Positions 9,538 through 17,971 of a stretch of DNA of 64,000 nt are shown here, piece after piece. Positions within the stretch are counted from its first letter, which is position 1. Every line of letters starts with the position of its first letter. Position numbers and translations under genes: made by a program. Under the pieces are notes generated by a model. The model was not told where the DNA came from and did not search any database. It saw only the letters and a program-made list of their open reading frames with translations. Origin of the DNA: UKL13-2 sp038206765 (GTDB lineage: Bacteria; Pseudomonadota; Gammaproteobacteria; Burkholderiales; Usitatibacteraceae); assembly GCA_038206765.1 (NCBI GenBank), contig JBBRAM010000006.1, positions 62,001-126,000 of the forward strand. Reading direction: 5' to 3'.

Positions 9538-10440
9538 ATGAGCACCATTGAAGTCAAAAGCTATCTGCTTAGCCTCCAAAATACCATCGTCGAAAAACTC
9601 GAGCAAATTGACGGCGGAAAATTTTTACGCGATGAATGGACGCGTGACGAGGGCGGCGGCGGCATTTCGCGCATCATCGAAGGCGGCAAGGTGTTTGAAC
9701 GTGCCGGGGTTTTATTTTCACATGTGCTCGGCAAACAATTGCCGCCCACTGCTGCCGCCAATCGCCCCGAAATCGCCGGCCGGCCGTGGGAAGCGATGGG
9801 TGTCTCGCTCGTGCTGCACCCCCAAAATCCCTACGCGCCGACCGTCCACATGAATGTGCGCCACTTCATCGCAAGATCATCGCTCGATGCCGAGCACGAT
9901 GCGTTTTGGTTTGGTGGCGGCATGGATCTCACGCCGTACTATGGCTTTGAGGAAGACTGCATTCACTTTCACCGCATCAATAAAGAAGCACTCGATCCCT
10001 TCGGCGCCGACTATTACCCGCACTTCAAAAAATGGTGTGATGACTATTTTTATTTAAAACACCGCAAAGAACCGCGCGGCATTGGCGGCGTATTTTTCGA
10101 TGATTTCCATGCGCCAGGATTCGATCAATCCTTCGCCATGAAACGCGCGGTAGGCGATGCGTTTCTAGATGCCTATGCGCCGATTTTAGAGCGGCGGTTG
10201 GCGACGCCGTTTGGTAAGGCGGAGCGTGATTGGCAGCTCTATCGGCGCGGTCGTTACGCTGAATTTAATTTGGTATGGGATCGAGGGACGCATTTTGGAT
10301 TGCAGTCGGGCGGACGGACGGAATCTATTTTGGCGTCTATGCCGCCGTTGGCTACTTGGCGGTATAACTATGTGCCGGAGGTGGGGTCTAGGGAGGCGGA
10401 GTTGGGGGAGAAGTATTTGGTGGGGAGGGGTTGGGTTTAA
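9538..10440 (+). CDS. hemF: Oxygen-dependent coproporphyrinogen-III oxidase
   Basis: Aerobic haem pathway enzyme that decarboxylates coproporphyrinogen III to protoporphyrinogen IX with O2. The 300-aa length equals the E. coli enzyme. Family blocks: RDEWTRDEGGGGISRI, GVSLVLHPQNPYAPTVHMNVR, WFGGGMDLTPYYGFEEDC, HRKEPRGIGGVFFDD, and the C-terminal RGRYAEFNLVWDRGTHFGL with SGGRTESILASMPP. A good ribosome site (TGGAGT) precedes the ATG. The last 60 bp of the coding strand are unusually G-rich, with several runs of 3-5 G. Presence of hemF indicates an oxygen-using lifestyle. Confidence 0.98.
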   Translation: MSTIEVKSYLLSLQNTIVEKLEQIDGGKFLRDEWTRDEGGGGISRIIEGGKVFERAGVLFSHVLGKQLPPTAAANRPEIAGRPWEAMGVSLVLHPQNPYAPTVHMNVRHFIARSSLDAEHDAFWFGGGMDLTPYYGFEEDCIHFHRINKEALDPFGADYYPHFKKWCDDYFYLKHRKEPRGIGGVFFDDFHAPGFDQSFAMKRAVGDAFLDAYAPILERRLATPFGKAERDWQLYRRGRYAEFNLVWDRGTHFGLQSGGRTESILASMPPLATWRYNYVPEVGSREAELGEKYLVGRGWV

Positions 10441-10513
10441 CGGTTGATTTCGCTCGCACGCCATGAGGCGTCGGCAAATGCAAAACGGTTAAATATTAAT
10501 TTTTGCTTAGCCA

Positions 10514-11185
10514 TCATTTTTTAACGATGTCGATTTGCTGAACAAACGATTCAAACCATAAATTGAGTGCGTCAACGGTTACCCCAGTAGGTAAAACGTC
10601 AGGCTCAACCAAAAGTCCCGCACCAATCATGTACTGATCATCGATCATCGTCCAGTAAACTCGCCCATTGCTTCTATCATCTACTCCGACCCCATCTACG
10701 CGCGCCCAAAGCCGTTTACCTAAATTTATAATTTGGAGGGACTCTGGGTTTAGCCGTTCAACCTTCTTTTTATACAGCCTAGCTTTTTCCTTAGCTTCGA
10801 GGGCGCCAGCAGTCAACATTTTGTTGACCCGGTATTGAAGATGCTGCTCGTTGCTTTGATCCAAACTATCATCGGGCTGCCTAATACGTTTTACTTGTAC
10901 TGTTAGCTCAGCAGCAAACTCCTTTTTACAAAAAATAGATAACCTCGTACATTTGAGAAACTCTTGAAAAATTGGGGATGGACTTGCACCTGGTTCAAGA
11001 ATTAATGGTAACGGCCGCACGTCAATAACTGCGTCAGCAATTTTTGGCATCGACAATGAAAAAACACTGGTCTCCACATGGCTTATACCGACAAACGTCG
11101 GTAAATTTGCGGCATGGCTTACGTCACCAGCTAAGCCGATAGCAATTAGGCGTATAAACGAAAAAACGAGGAGAAGTGGTTTCAT
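10514..11185 (-). CDS. Hypothetical exported protein (223 aa)
   Basis: I do not recognise a family. The start at 11185 is chosen because it opens with MKPLLLVFSFIRLIAIGLAG followed by a plausible signal-peptidase site near HAA; the frame extends another 48 codons upstream but that part has no signal-like or conserved look. The mature part carries three cysteines' worth of little pattern (KCTRLSIFCKK), a basic, charged middle (AKEKARLYKKKVERL) and a C-terminal DQYMIGAGLLVEPDVLP. The gene stands alone, convergent with hemF (73 bp apart) and divergent from the glycosyltransferase operon. Its codon choice is more AT-rich than its neighbours, which may suggest later acquisition. Confidence 0.6.
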   Translation of the reverse strand: MKPLLLVFSFIRLIAIGLAGDVSHAANLPTFVGISHVETSVFSLSMPKIADAVIDVRPLPLILEPGASPSPIFQEFLKCTRLSIFCKKEFAAELTVQVKRIRQPDDSLDQSNEQHLQYRVNKMLTAGALEAKEKARLYKKKVERLNPESLQIINLGKRLWARVDGVGVDDRSNGRVYWTMIDDQYMIGAGLLVEPDVLPTGVTVDALNLWFESFVQQIDIVKK

Positions 11186-11727
11186 TTTCCAAAAATAACT
11201 ACGTAATGCGCGAGAACTGGATTCGTCGTAAGGGAGGCGCGGCAGCGCACAAACCTCCCCGCGGGGACTTTCGTCGGTTGGATTTTGGGACGATGGCGAC
11301 ACAACAGGAACACGGTCACTATGCAACACTGTCGGGGGTAGCCCAACACCTAGTCACTTTATTTTGCTTCGCCAAAATAGAGTAACCAAACAAAAGGCGA
11401 CCCTGGTTCGTCTTTTTTGTAGCGATGAACCTGCAACAGAAATCCCCTGCGCTTCTCCTGCATTTGCAAATGAGTCGACGACTCGCACGGGATGGCGCAA
11501 TTTTGTTACCCGGTTAAAATTTGGCTTTCGAAACGCGTTTCGATGGGGCCCGACTGGGATGACAGTAATTAAGTGGAGGCAGCGGTCCGAACACCGCGCC
11601 AATGCTTGCGTTTGGGGTGGTAGCGCTCTGGTGATCAGCGGCTTACACATTTCACACATGACCTTCAGCCGGTGCGCTAATCGTGACGGATGGCAGCAAC
11701 CCCGCAAGACCCCGCTACAATCGCAAG
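11186..11727. other. 542-bp intergenic region with repeat-like segment
   Basis: Divergent spacer between the exported protein and the transferase operon. It holds a perfect CCCCGCGGGG palindrome near 11256-11265 and, at about 11359-11403, a stretch (TTTTGCTTCGCCAAAAT followed by AGAGTAACCAAACAAAAGG) that resembles a short dispersed intergenic element I associate with beta- and gammaproteobacterial genomes. The arms ATTTTG/CAAAAT can form a hairpin. The open frames across it look non-coding. Confidence 0.35.
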
Positions 11728-12456
11728 ATGCGACTTTCCATCATCATCCCGGCGCTTAATGAAGCGCATCACATCGCTACGGTGCTGTTGCGTTTGCAGG
11801 CGTTGCGGACGCGGGGAGCGGAAGTAATTGTTGTGGATGGTGGCAGCGCCGATGCGACCGCCTCAGTGGCGACACCGTTGGTTGATCGGGTTATCGTGAG
11901 CACTAAGGAGCAGGCAGGGGGAAGGGGAAGGGGACGCGCACGACAGATGAATGCGGGGGCTGCACTCGCGACTGGCAATGTGCTCCTATTTTTGCATGCA
12001 GATTCTATTTTGCCAGATAGTGCTGACGAGCTTATCTTGCGCGGCCTGACGATTAGCAAACGAACATGGGGGCGTTTTGATGTGTCGATTTCAGGCGCAC
12101 ATTTTTTCCTGCCGGTGATTGCTTGGTTTATGAATTGGCGGTCGCGTTTGACAGGAATCGCGACGGGGGATCAAGCTATTTTTATGACGCGATTGGCGTT
12201 TGATGCGGTTGGCGGTTTTCCGGACCAACTGTTGATGGAGGATGTGGAGATCACGTCGCGCTTGAAAAAAATCAGCGCGCCACTTTGCCTGCATGAGAAG
12301 GTGATTACGTCTGGTCGCCGCTGGGAAAAGCATGGGGTATGGCGAACGATCGGGCTGATGTGGTGTCTGAGACTTCAGTATGCGCTTGGCGCTGCACCAG
12401 CCGATCTGCATCGCAGCTACTATGGAAATTCTGAACAAGAAAATGATGGAAAATAA
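11728..12456 (+). CDS. TIGR04283-type glycosyltransferase (rSAM/selenodomain-associated transferase 2)
   Basis: GT-A-fold glycosyltransferase, 242 aa. The start at ATG 11728 gives MRLSIIIPALNEAHHI, the normal N-terminus of GT2 enzymes; upstream codons in frame look non-coding. Seen: VVDGGSADATA for nucleotide-sugar binding, LLFLHADS in the place of the metal-binding DxD, and VGGFPDQLLMEDVEI, the acceptor/base region. The family is named for its genomic link to selenium-domain and radical SAM proteins; some databases call it an arsenosugar biosynthesis glycosyltransferase. Its stop is separated by a single base from the next gene's ATG, so the two are an operon. Actual sugar and acceptor are unknown. 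Confidence 0.88.
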   Translation: MRLSIIIPALNEAHHIATVLLRLQALRTRGAEVIVVDGGSADATASVATPLVDRVIVSTKEQAGGRGRGRARQMNAGAALATGNVLLFLHADSILPDSADELILRGLTISKRTWGRFDVSISGAHFFLPVIAWFMNWRSRLTGIATGDQAIFMTRLAFDAVGGFPDQLLMEDVEITSRLKKISAPLCLHEKVITSGRRWEKHGVWRTIGLMWCLRLQYALGAAPADLHRSYYGNSEQENDGK

Positions 12457-12457
12457 G

Positions 12458-13105
12458 ATGACCGAGCCGTTGGATAAAAGTTTTGTAGTGATTGTTTTTG
12501 CCAAAGCGCCGGTGCCGGGCGAGGTGAAGACGCGTTTGATTCCTGCGCTCGGCGCTGAACATGCGGCGATGCTCCACACTGCACTCACCGAGCGCGCAAT
12601 TGAGACGGCACAACGAACGGATGCCGCCGAGGTTGAACTCTGTTGCGCACCCGATACCAATCATGCTTTTTTTGAGGATTGCGAAGAAGATTTTGATGTT
12701 GTTTTAACCGCGCAGGGCGATGGCGATTTGGGCGCACGAATGTTGGCGGCGTTAGATCGGGCATTGCTTGATTTTGATCGCGCCATTGTAATTGGCGCGG
12801 ACTGTCCTGCGCTCACGGCGCAACATATCAATGCCGCAGCAGGCAAATTAGCTCATGCTGACATCGTGCTGACACCCGCCGATGACGGGGGCTATGCGCT
12901 GATTGGCGCGGCTCGAACCGTTGCGAACATGTTCAATGCGATAGACTGGGGAAGTGCTGCAGTGCTCGAACAACAGCGGCGCAATCTTAAAACCTACAGC
13001 TTAAAATGGGACGAAATGGAAACCTTGTGGGACGTGGATCGCCCGGAAGATTTGGTTCGTTTGAAAGCATTAAAACCTGCGATTGAGTTTTACTGGCCGA
13101 ACTGA
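12458..13105 (+). CDS. TIGR04282-type (DUF2064) transferase (rSAM/selenodomain-associated transferase 1)
   Basis: Nucleotidyl/glycosyltransferase-like protein of 215 aa, related to CofC-type guanylyltransferases. Core motifs: VFAKAPVPGEVKTRLIPALG near the N-terminus, VIGADCPALTAQHI in the middle and LTPADDGGYALIG after it, then TLWDVDRPEDL near the end. The ATG at 12458 is preferred because conservation starts at FVVIVFAKAP; in-frame ATGs at 12443/12446 would overlap the upstream gene. It sits 1 bp behind the TIGR04283 gene and 1 bp ahead of the DUF3047 gene. The pair of transferases 1 and 2 is a known conserved couple; no biochemical role is firmly assigned. Confidence 0.88.
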   Translation: MTEPLDKSFVVIVFAKAPVPGEVKTRLIPALGAEHAAMLHTALTERAIETAQRTDAAEVELCCAPDTNHAFFEDCEEDFDVVLTAQGDGDLGARMLAALDRALLDFDRAIVIGADCPALTAQHINAAAGKLAHADIVLTPADDGGYALIGAARTVANMFNAIDWGSAAVLEQQRRNLKTYSLKWDEMETLWDVDRPEDLVRLKALKPAIEFYWPN

Positions 13106-13106
13106 A

Positions 13107-13901
13107 ATGAAAAAGATTTCCCCACACAGAATATTGTCGCTGCCCGCCAGCGCGTTGCTTAGCGCGTCGTCTTGTTTTTTGTTCTGTATTTCGTTTTGTG
13201 TTTTGTTTTGTGTTTTGTTTTGTGTTGATGCATTCGCGGCGGAACCAACGCCTCCTGCTTTTTCGTCGCTCAAGCCAGGACAATCATTACCCCCACCATT
13301 GCGGTTTATCCCGCTTCCAAACATAAAACGCAACTTGATTTCGCTCGTGGATGACCATGGCGTGACGGTGCTGAAAGTGGAATCGAATGATGCGGCGGGA
13401 AGTGTCGGGCTGCCGTTTTCTGTCGATCCACAGGTCGCGCCGGTGCTCACGTGGCGCTGGAAGGTGAGCCGTTCCCTTGACCTCGCTGATATGGATGAAA
13501 AATCGGGCGATGATTATGCGGCTCGGGTCTATGTGTTTTTTGATGTGCCGCTGGAATCGCTCTCATTTACGGAGCGCACCAAAATTCGATTGGCCCGTCT
13601 GGTGACCGGAATTGAGGTGCCGACGGCCGCGCTGTGTTATGTGTGGGATAACAAGCACCGTATCGGCTTTACACGTGCCAGCCCGCACACGAACCGCGTG
13701 CAAAAAACGGTATTGCAAAGCGGCTCTGAAAAAGTAGGACAGTGGCAAACAGAAACACGCGATGTCGCCGCTGATTTTCGTAAGTTATTCGGTCAGGAGC
13801 CACCTCGCATTACCGGCATCGCGATCGGTAACGATACCGACGACACACATGAGCAAGTCACAACTTGGTATGGCGATGTAGCGTTTCAAACTAAACGATG
13901 A
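13107..13901 (+). CDS. DUF3047 domain-containing exported protein
   Basis: 264 aa with a long signal peptide ending near AFAAEP. The hydrophobic core of the signal is built from an in-frame nucleotide repeat (see the separate entry). The mature part shows VLKVESNDAAGSVGLPF, LTWRWKVSRSLDLADM, DDYAARVYVFFD and GIAIGNDTDDT, blocks I recognise from DUF3047. The family is of unknown function. The ATG at 13107 follows the previous stop by 1 bp; codons before it belong to the overlap with that gene. The location inside a tight four-gene operon suggests it works in the envelope in the same process as the two transferases and the flavoprotein. Confidence 0.85.
   Translation: MKKISPHRILSLPASALLSASSCFLFCISFCVLFCVLFCVDAFAAEPTPPAFSSLKPGQSLPPPLRFIPLPNIKRNLISLVDDHGVTVLKVESNDAAGSVGLPFSVDPQVAPVLTWRWKVSRSLDLADMDEKSGDDYAARVYVFFDVPLESLSFTERTKIRLARLVTGIEVPTAALCYVWDNKHRIGFTRASPHTNRVQKTVLQSGSEKVGQWQTETRDVAADFRKLFGQEPPRITGIAIGNDTDDTHEQVTTWYGDVAFQTKR
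13181..13224 (+). repeat. In-frame 12-bp repeat inside signal peptide
   Basis: Near-perfect tandem units of TTTTGTGTTTTG (3-4 copies, the first ones degenerate) encode the FCVLFCVLFCV-type core of the DUF3047 signal peptide. Loss or gain of a unit keeps frame and changes only the length of the hydrophobic segment. Confidence 0.75.
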
Positions 13902-13917
13902 AGTATCAAACCAAAGC

Positions 13918-15045
13918 ATGAAAAAATTGGTCTTACTGGGCGCCGGACATGCCCATGTACATGTCTTGAAGTCATTGATTGGCGCGCCTCTTCAGGCATT
14001 TTCATTGAGCAATTCACTAGAAAATATTGAGGTCGCGTTGATCTCGCCCTACGACCGGCAAGTGTATTCGGGCATGTTGCCGGGCTGGGTGGCCGGGCAT
14101 TATCAGCTTGATGATTGCGTGATTCCGTTAAGACCGTTGATTAAAAAAACGGGCGTTATTTTTCACCAAACCGCAGCGGCACATATTGATTTTCAAAACA
14201 AAGTTATTGACTGTGCGAGTGGCAAAAAAATCGCCTTCGACGTGCTTTCCATTGATACCGGTCCGGTTGCCGATTTATCGATGATCGCCGGCGCGGATGA
14301 ACATGCGATTTCTATTCGACCCATCGAATCGTTTATCCACGCGATTGAACGCATCAAGAAAACGGTTTTGCAAGCGGATGCGGCGAAGACGACGCGAATC
14401 GCCTTTGTTGGTGCGGGCGCAGGCGGTGTTGAATTGGCATTAGCAATGCAGCACGCTTTTGGGGAGCGCGTTGCCATTACGCTGATCTCGGCGGCGAATA
14501 CGTTGCCGGGCACGGTCGGCGCCAGGCTGATCAAGATTCTTGAGCAAAAAAAAGTTCAGCTATTGTCGGGGAAATCTGCGGCGCGCATCGCGGCGGGCGC
14601 GGTGCATTTACAATCGGGCGAAATCATTAGTGCTGACGTGATCATCGCGGCAACCGGCGCCAGTGCCGCACCTTGGCTAAAGCAATCAGGCTTAAAAACT
14701 GACGAACGCGGTTTTTTGTTGGTGAATGATTTTTTGCAATCGGCTTCGCACCCGAATGTGTTTGCCGCGGGTGATTGCGCGACAATGCAAAATTTTATAC
14801 GGCCAAAATCGGGGGTGTATGCGGTTCGTGCCGGGCCACCGATCGCGGAGAACCTGCGCCACTATTTGCGGGATGAGCCGCTCGCAGCCTATGCGCCGCA
14901 AGCCCGTTCACTTTATTTGGTCAGCACCGGCGAAAAAAATGCGATCGCCTCATGGGGAAAAATTGCCATCGAAGGCCGCTGGGTGTGGCGCTGGAAAGAC
15001 CGGATTGATCGCGGGTTTATGGCGAAATATGCTTTCGCGGAATGA
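13918..15045 (+). CDS. Pyridine nucleotide-disulfide oxidoreductase family protein (SelD N-terminal-domain type, TIGR03169)
   Basis: Flavoprotein of 375 aa related to type II NADH dehydrogenases. N-terminal FAD site LVLLGAGHAHVHVLKSL is the signature of the family that is often fused in front of selenophosphate synthetase SelD. The middle has RIAFVGAGAGGVELALAM, an NAD(P)H-binding Rossmann motif, and ANVFAAGDCAT-like HPNVFAAGDCATM for the flavin. No SelD kinase domain follows; the protein ends just after the flavin domain and the next gene is on the other strand. It is the fourth gene of the operon, 16 bp behind DUF3047. Electron donor is probably NAD(P)H; the acceptor is unknown. Confidence 0.85.
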   Translation: MKKLVLLGAGHAHVHVLKSLIGAPLQAFSLSNSLENIEVALISPYDRQVYSGMLPGWVAGHYQLDDCVIPLRPLIKKTGVIFHQTAAAHIDFQNKVIDCASGKKIAFDVLSIDTGPVADLSMIAGADEHAISIRPIESFIHAIERIKKTVLQADAAKTTRIAFVGAGAGGVELALAMQHAFGERVAITLISAANTLPGTVGARLIKILEQKKVQLLSGKSAARIAAGAVHLQSGEIISADVIIAATGASAAPWLKQSGLKTDERGFLLVNDFLQSASHPNVFAAGDCATMQNFIRPKSGVYAVRAGPPIAENLRHYLRDEPLAAYAPQARSLYLVSTGEKNAIASWGKIAIEGRWVWRWKDRIDRGFMAKYAFAE

Positions 15046-15107
15046 ACTTCCGGAAAATCAATCGCGAGGAATCGGTAATCAACAATTGCCAATGGGACGG
15101 CTGAAAT

Positions 15108-15857
15108 TTACATTAAACCAAGCGCTGACTTCTGCGCAAGAATGAGTTCCCGCACACCATGCTCGGCCAAGCCAATCAGGGTATCCATATCGGCGCGTGT
15201 GAACGGCGTGCCCTCTGCCGTCCCCTGAATTTCGATGAATGCACCAGCGCCGGTCATCACCACATTCATATCGGTTTCGCAGCTGGAGTCTTCGATGTAA
15301 TCGAGATCAAGAACGGCTTGATGTGCGCCATCTTGCGCATTGATGTCCACCGACGTGATGCCCACCGATACCGCAGCCACAAAATCGACAATCGGCGATT
15401 CGCTCAGCACACCGCTTTTGAGCAGACCATCAATGGCATCATGCAACGCCACAAACGCGCCGGTGATTGCCGCGCAGCGGGTGCCACCGTCTGCCTGAAT
15501 AACATCACAATCGAGCGTAATTTGGCGCTCGCCCAGCTTTTTCAGATCCACCACCGCGCGTAATGAGCGGCCGATCAAGCGTTGAATTTCTTGCGTACGA
15601 CCTGTCTGCTTGCCGCGCGCAGCTTCACGATCACTTCGGGTATTGGTGGAGCGAGGCAACATGCCGTATTCGGCTGTAACCCAACCCTCGCCCGAGCCGC
15701 GCTTGTGCGGCGGCACACGCTCTTCTACGCTCGCCGTGCAAAGGACCTTGGTGTCACCCATGGCAACGAGCACAGAGCCTTCGGCATGTTTGGTGAAGTG
15801 GCGGGTAATGGTGACGGGGCGCAGTTGCTGGGCGGTACGATTATTTGAGCGGGGCAT
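15108..15857 (-). CDS. rph: Ribonuclease PH
   Basis: Phosphorolytic 3'-5' exoribonuclease that trims tRNA 3' ends. The 249-aa form starting at ATG 15857 (MPRSNNR) fits the usual 238-250 aa; the 20 codons upstream in frame are non-conserved. Motifs: RPVTITRHFTKHAEGSVLV, GWVTAEYGMLPRSTNTR, GRTQEIQRLIGRSLRA, VIQADGGTRCAAITGA and LDYIEDSSCETDMNVVMT with the metal-binding acidic residues. It follows the PP2C and kinase genes on the minus strand, the usual betaproteobacterial arrangement, but rdgB and hemW, which commonly come next, are not here. Confidence 0.97.
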   Translation of the reverse strand: MPRSNNRTAQQLRPVTITRHFTKHAEGSVLVAMGDTKVLCTASVEERVPPHKRGSGEGWVTAEYGMLPRSTNTRSDREAARGKQTGRTQEIQRLIGRSLRAVVDLKKLGERQITLDCDVIQADGGTRCAAITGAFVALHDAIDGLLKSGVLSESPIVDFVAAVSVGITSVDINAQDGAHQAVLDLDYIEDSSCETDMNVVMTGAGAFIEIQGTAEGTPFTRADMDTLIGLAEHGVRELILAQKSALGLM

Positions 15858-15975
15858 ATTTTGCTTAGTTTTTCTTGGATTTTGATTGGAAAAATGAGAC
15901 GCAGCGGATGCGCTCAAAAATAAGAATGAATGGGGAAATTTCGAACCTTATACATAATGCGGCCGCCGCGTTTTT

Positions 15976-16890
15976 TTACTTGGCCACTTTCTTGATGGCG
16001 TTTTGAATTTCTGAAATCGCGCGTTCGATATCTTCTTCCGTAACTTCTTCTTTGATTGTACCGAGTTGCTGAGTGGTGTTCATGGCAGAGGTGGTAAACC
16101 CGTCCATCGGAATCGTTTCGGTCACGGCTGCCGAATCAGGCGTTTCTTCTTGATGTTCCCAGGTGAGGGCAATGACCGATAAATTGTCCGATTCAGCGCC
16201 CGCTTTGCGCTCGGCTTCTTCCATCAGTTTGGGAATCAGCTCAACAATGTTTTCGCGCTGCAACTTTAACGCAATAAAGGTTGCGTTAACCTGCGCCCAA
16301 AAACCGTCCGTGGACATCAGAATAGAGTCGCCAACCTGCAAATCCCAAGGTTCGGAATGACTAATTCCAGGCGGTAGCACGCCGCCAACACAATTGTAAA
16401 TTTTATTGCGGTCCGGATGGACGGCCGCCTGCGCCGCGGTGATGACACCGGCGTCCATCAATTGCTGCACCCGTGAATGGTCAAGCGTGGTGGTGGCTAG
16501 CTCTCCATTGCGGCAAACGTACAAACGCGAATCGCCCACATGCGCCCAGTGTGCTTTGTCGTTTTGCACAATACAGGCGACCACCGTGGTGCGCGGGCAT
16601 TCGAGCATATCGTGCTCGTCGGCAAAGGCGACAATCGCGCGATGTGCGGAATGGATGGCTGATTCTAGAAATTCTTTTGGCCGACGCAAATGGCCGCGCA
16701 TCGCCTCTTGTTGAAAACGGTTAGTGATGGAGGTGACGGCAATTTCAGCGGCAATTTCACCACGCGCGTGCCCACCCATGCCGTCAGCAATCACCATCAA
16801 TAACACCTCTTTTGAATAGCTATAGGTAAGCCGGTCTTGATTGACCTTGCGTCCGCCGATATAGCTATCTTGGAAAATGGTAAAGCGCAT
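15976..16890 (-). CDS. PP2C-family serine/threonine protein phosphatase
   Basis: Metal-dependent protein phosphatase, 304 aa. Catalytic landmarks: NQD at residues 17-19, VIADGMGGH at 33-41, HVGDSRLYV around 117-125, STDGFW at 193-198, and SDNLSVI near 243, which together give the Asp residues for the two-metal centre. A C-terminal tail of about 50 residues is acidic and Thr/Ser-rich, and could itself be phosphorylated. It lies 79 bp behind the kinase gene and ahead of rph. The likely job is to reverse phosphorylation by the neighbouring kinase; that is inference from pairing. Confidence 0.95.
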   Translation of the reverse strand: MRFTIFQDSYIGGRKVNQDRLTYSYSKEVLLMVIADGMGGHARGEIAAEIAVTSITNRFQQEAMRGHLRRPKEFLESAIHSAHRAIVAFADEHDMLECPRTTVVACIVQNDKAHWAHVGDSRLYVCRNGELATTTLDHSRVQQLMDAGVITAAQAAVHPDRNKIYNCVGGVLPPGISHSEPWDLQVGDSILMSTDGFWAQVNATFIALKLQRENIVELIPKLMEEAERKAGAESDNLSVIALTWEHQEETPDSAAVTETIPMDGFTTSAMNTTQQLGTIKEEVTEEDIERAISEIQNAIKKVAK

Positions 16891-16969
16891 TGGGGTTGAT
16901 GGTTAGTATTGGGGTTGGTGGGTCGTTTGTAAAAATCTCACGAGGACATCTGAAAACCATGCGGCGGCT

Positions 16970-17971
16970 TTAAAAAAGCTTACGATTGAGTGTCGCTTTT
17001 AAACGCACACCCAGTGAGCCCAACGTGGTCTCTGGCATGGCCATTTCTAAATCGGCGTCATCGCCATTTTCCTCAACGGCTGTTTCGGGGTTGGCGCTAA
17101 ACTCTTTCATCAATGCCCGCTGCAATTCAAATGCAGATTGTGGGCGCTGGAGATGGTCGAGCTTCAAACACCACTCGACGATCTCGATCAAATCGTTCGA
17201 ATAGGCTTGGCGAGCCAGCCCTCGCAATGGTTCTAATTTATCTTCCTGCTCGCGATCATTGGCTGGCTGTGGGTGGATGCCCGAAATACAACAATATATC
17301 GCTGCGCCAATGGCATAGATATCAGACCAAGGACCCAGCTGATCGAAATTTCGATATTGTTCCGGCGCGGCATAACCGGCGGTATACATCGGACGCAACT
17401 TTGGCGCATCACTGGTCAAGGCTTGGCGTGCCGCGCCGAAATCGAGCAGCACGGGTTTGCCTTCCATCGTGATGTAAATGTTGGCGGGCTTGATATCGAG
17501 GTGGAGAAGTTTATTGGCATGAACCTCACGCAAGCCGTTCAACAAATGTGTGAACATGCGGCGAATAAAGCTCTCGGTAAATTCAAGACGATGGCGCTGA
17601 ATATGAAATTGCAAAGTACGGCCGCGCACATATTGCATAACCATATAAACAGTTTCGTTCGCACGGAAAAAATTTTCCACACGGACGATATTGGGGTGGC
17701 TGATGGTCGCGAGCGATCGACCTTCTTCAAAAAAACATTTGAGCCCGTGCCGGAACACAGCCAAATTCTCATCGGAATTAATTTGCACATCCGCCCCACC
17801 GCCGCGAATGACGAGCGCTGCGGGCAAATATTCTTTAATGGCGACAGGCGTGCCGTTTTCATCACGGGCTAAATAGACGATCGAGAACCCACCAGACGAA
17901 AGCATTTTTTCGATGGTGTAGTTTTGCAGCTGGTAGCCGTCTTGCAGCGGTTGATTAGATTGTGTTGCCAT
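16970..17971 (-). CDS. Serine/threonine protein kinase (Hanks type)
   Basis: Soluble eukaryotic-like kinase of 333 aa without a transmembrane segment. Gly-rich loop LSSGGFSIVYLA (24-35), ATP-binding Lys46 in TPVAIKEYLP, an HRD-like loop in which R is replaced by L (HLDIKPANI, 157-165, with catalytic Asp159 and Asn164 kept), DFG at 177-179 and an APEQY activation-segment end. Everything needed for catalysis is present. The HLD variant lacks the arginine of RD kinases, so activation-loop control may differ from PknB. A short tail of about 50 residues follows the domain. Substrates cannot be inferred. Confidence 0.95.
   Translation of the reverse strand: MATQSNQPLQDGYQLQNYTIEKMLSSGGFSIVYLARDENGTPVAIKEYLPAALVIRGGGADVQINSDENLAVFRHGLKCFFEEGRSLATISHPNIVRVENFFRANETVYMVMQYVRGRTLQFHIQRHRLEFTESFIRRMFTHLLNGLREVHANKLLHLDIKPANIYITMEGKPVLLDFGAARQALTSDAPKLRPMYTAGYAAPEQYRNFDQLGPWSDIYAIGAAIYCCISGIHPQPANDREQEDKLEPLRGLARQAYSNDLIEIVEWCLKLDHLQRPQSAFELQRALMKEFSANPETAVEENGDDADLEMAMPETTLGSLGVRLKATLNRKLF

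Noticed and set aside
11364..11759. 131-aa plus-strand frame
   Set aside because: Covers a repeat-like spacer and runs into the transferase start in another frame; no ribosome site or family pattern.
15159..15848. Plus-strand frames of 134 and 88 aa
   Set aside because: Antisense of rph.
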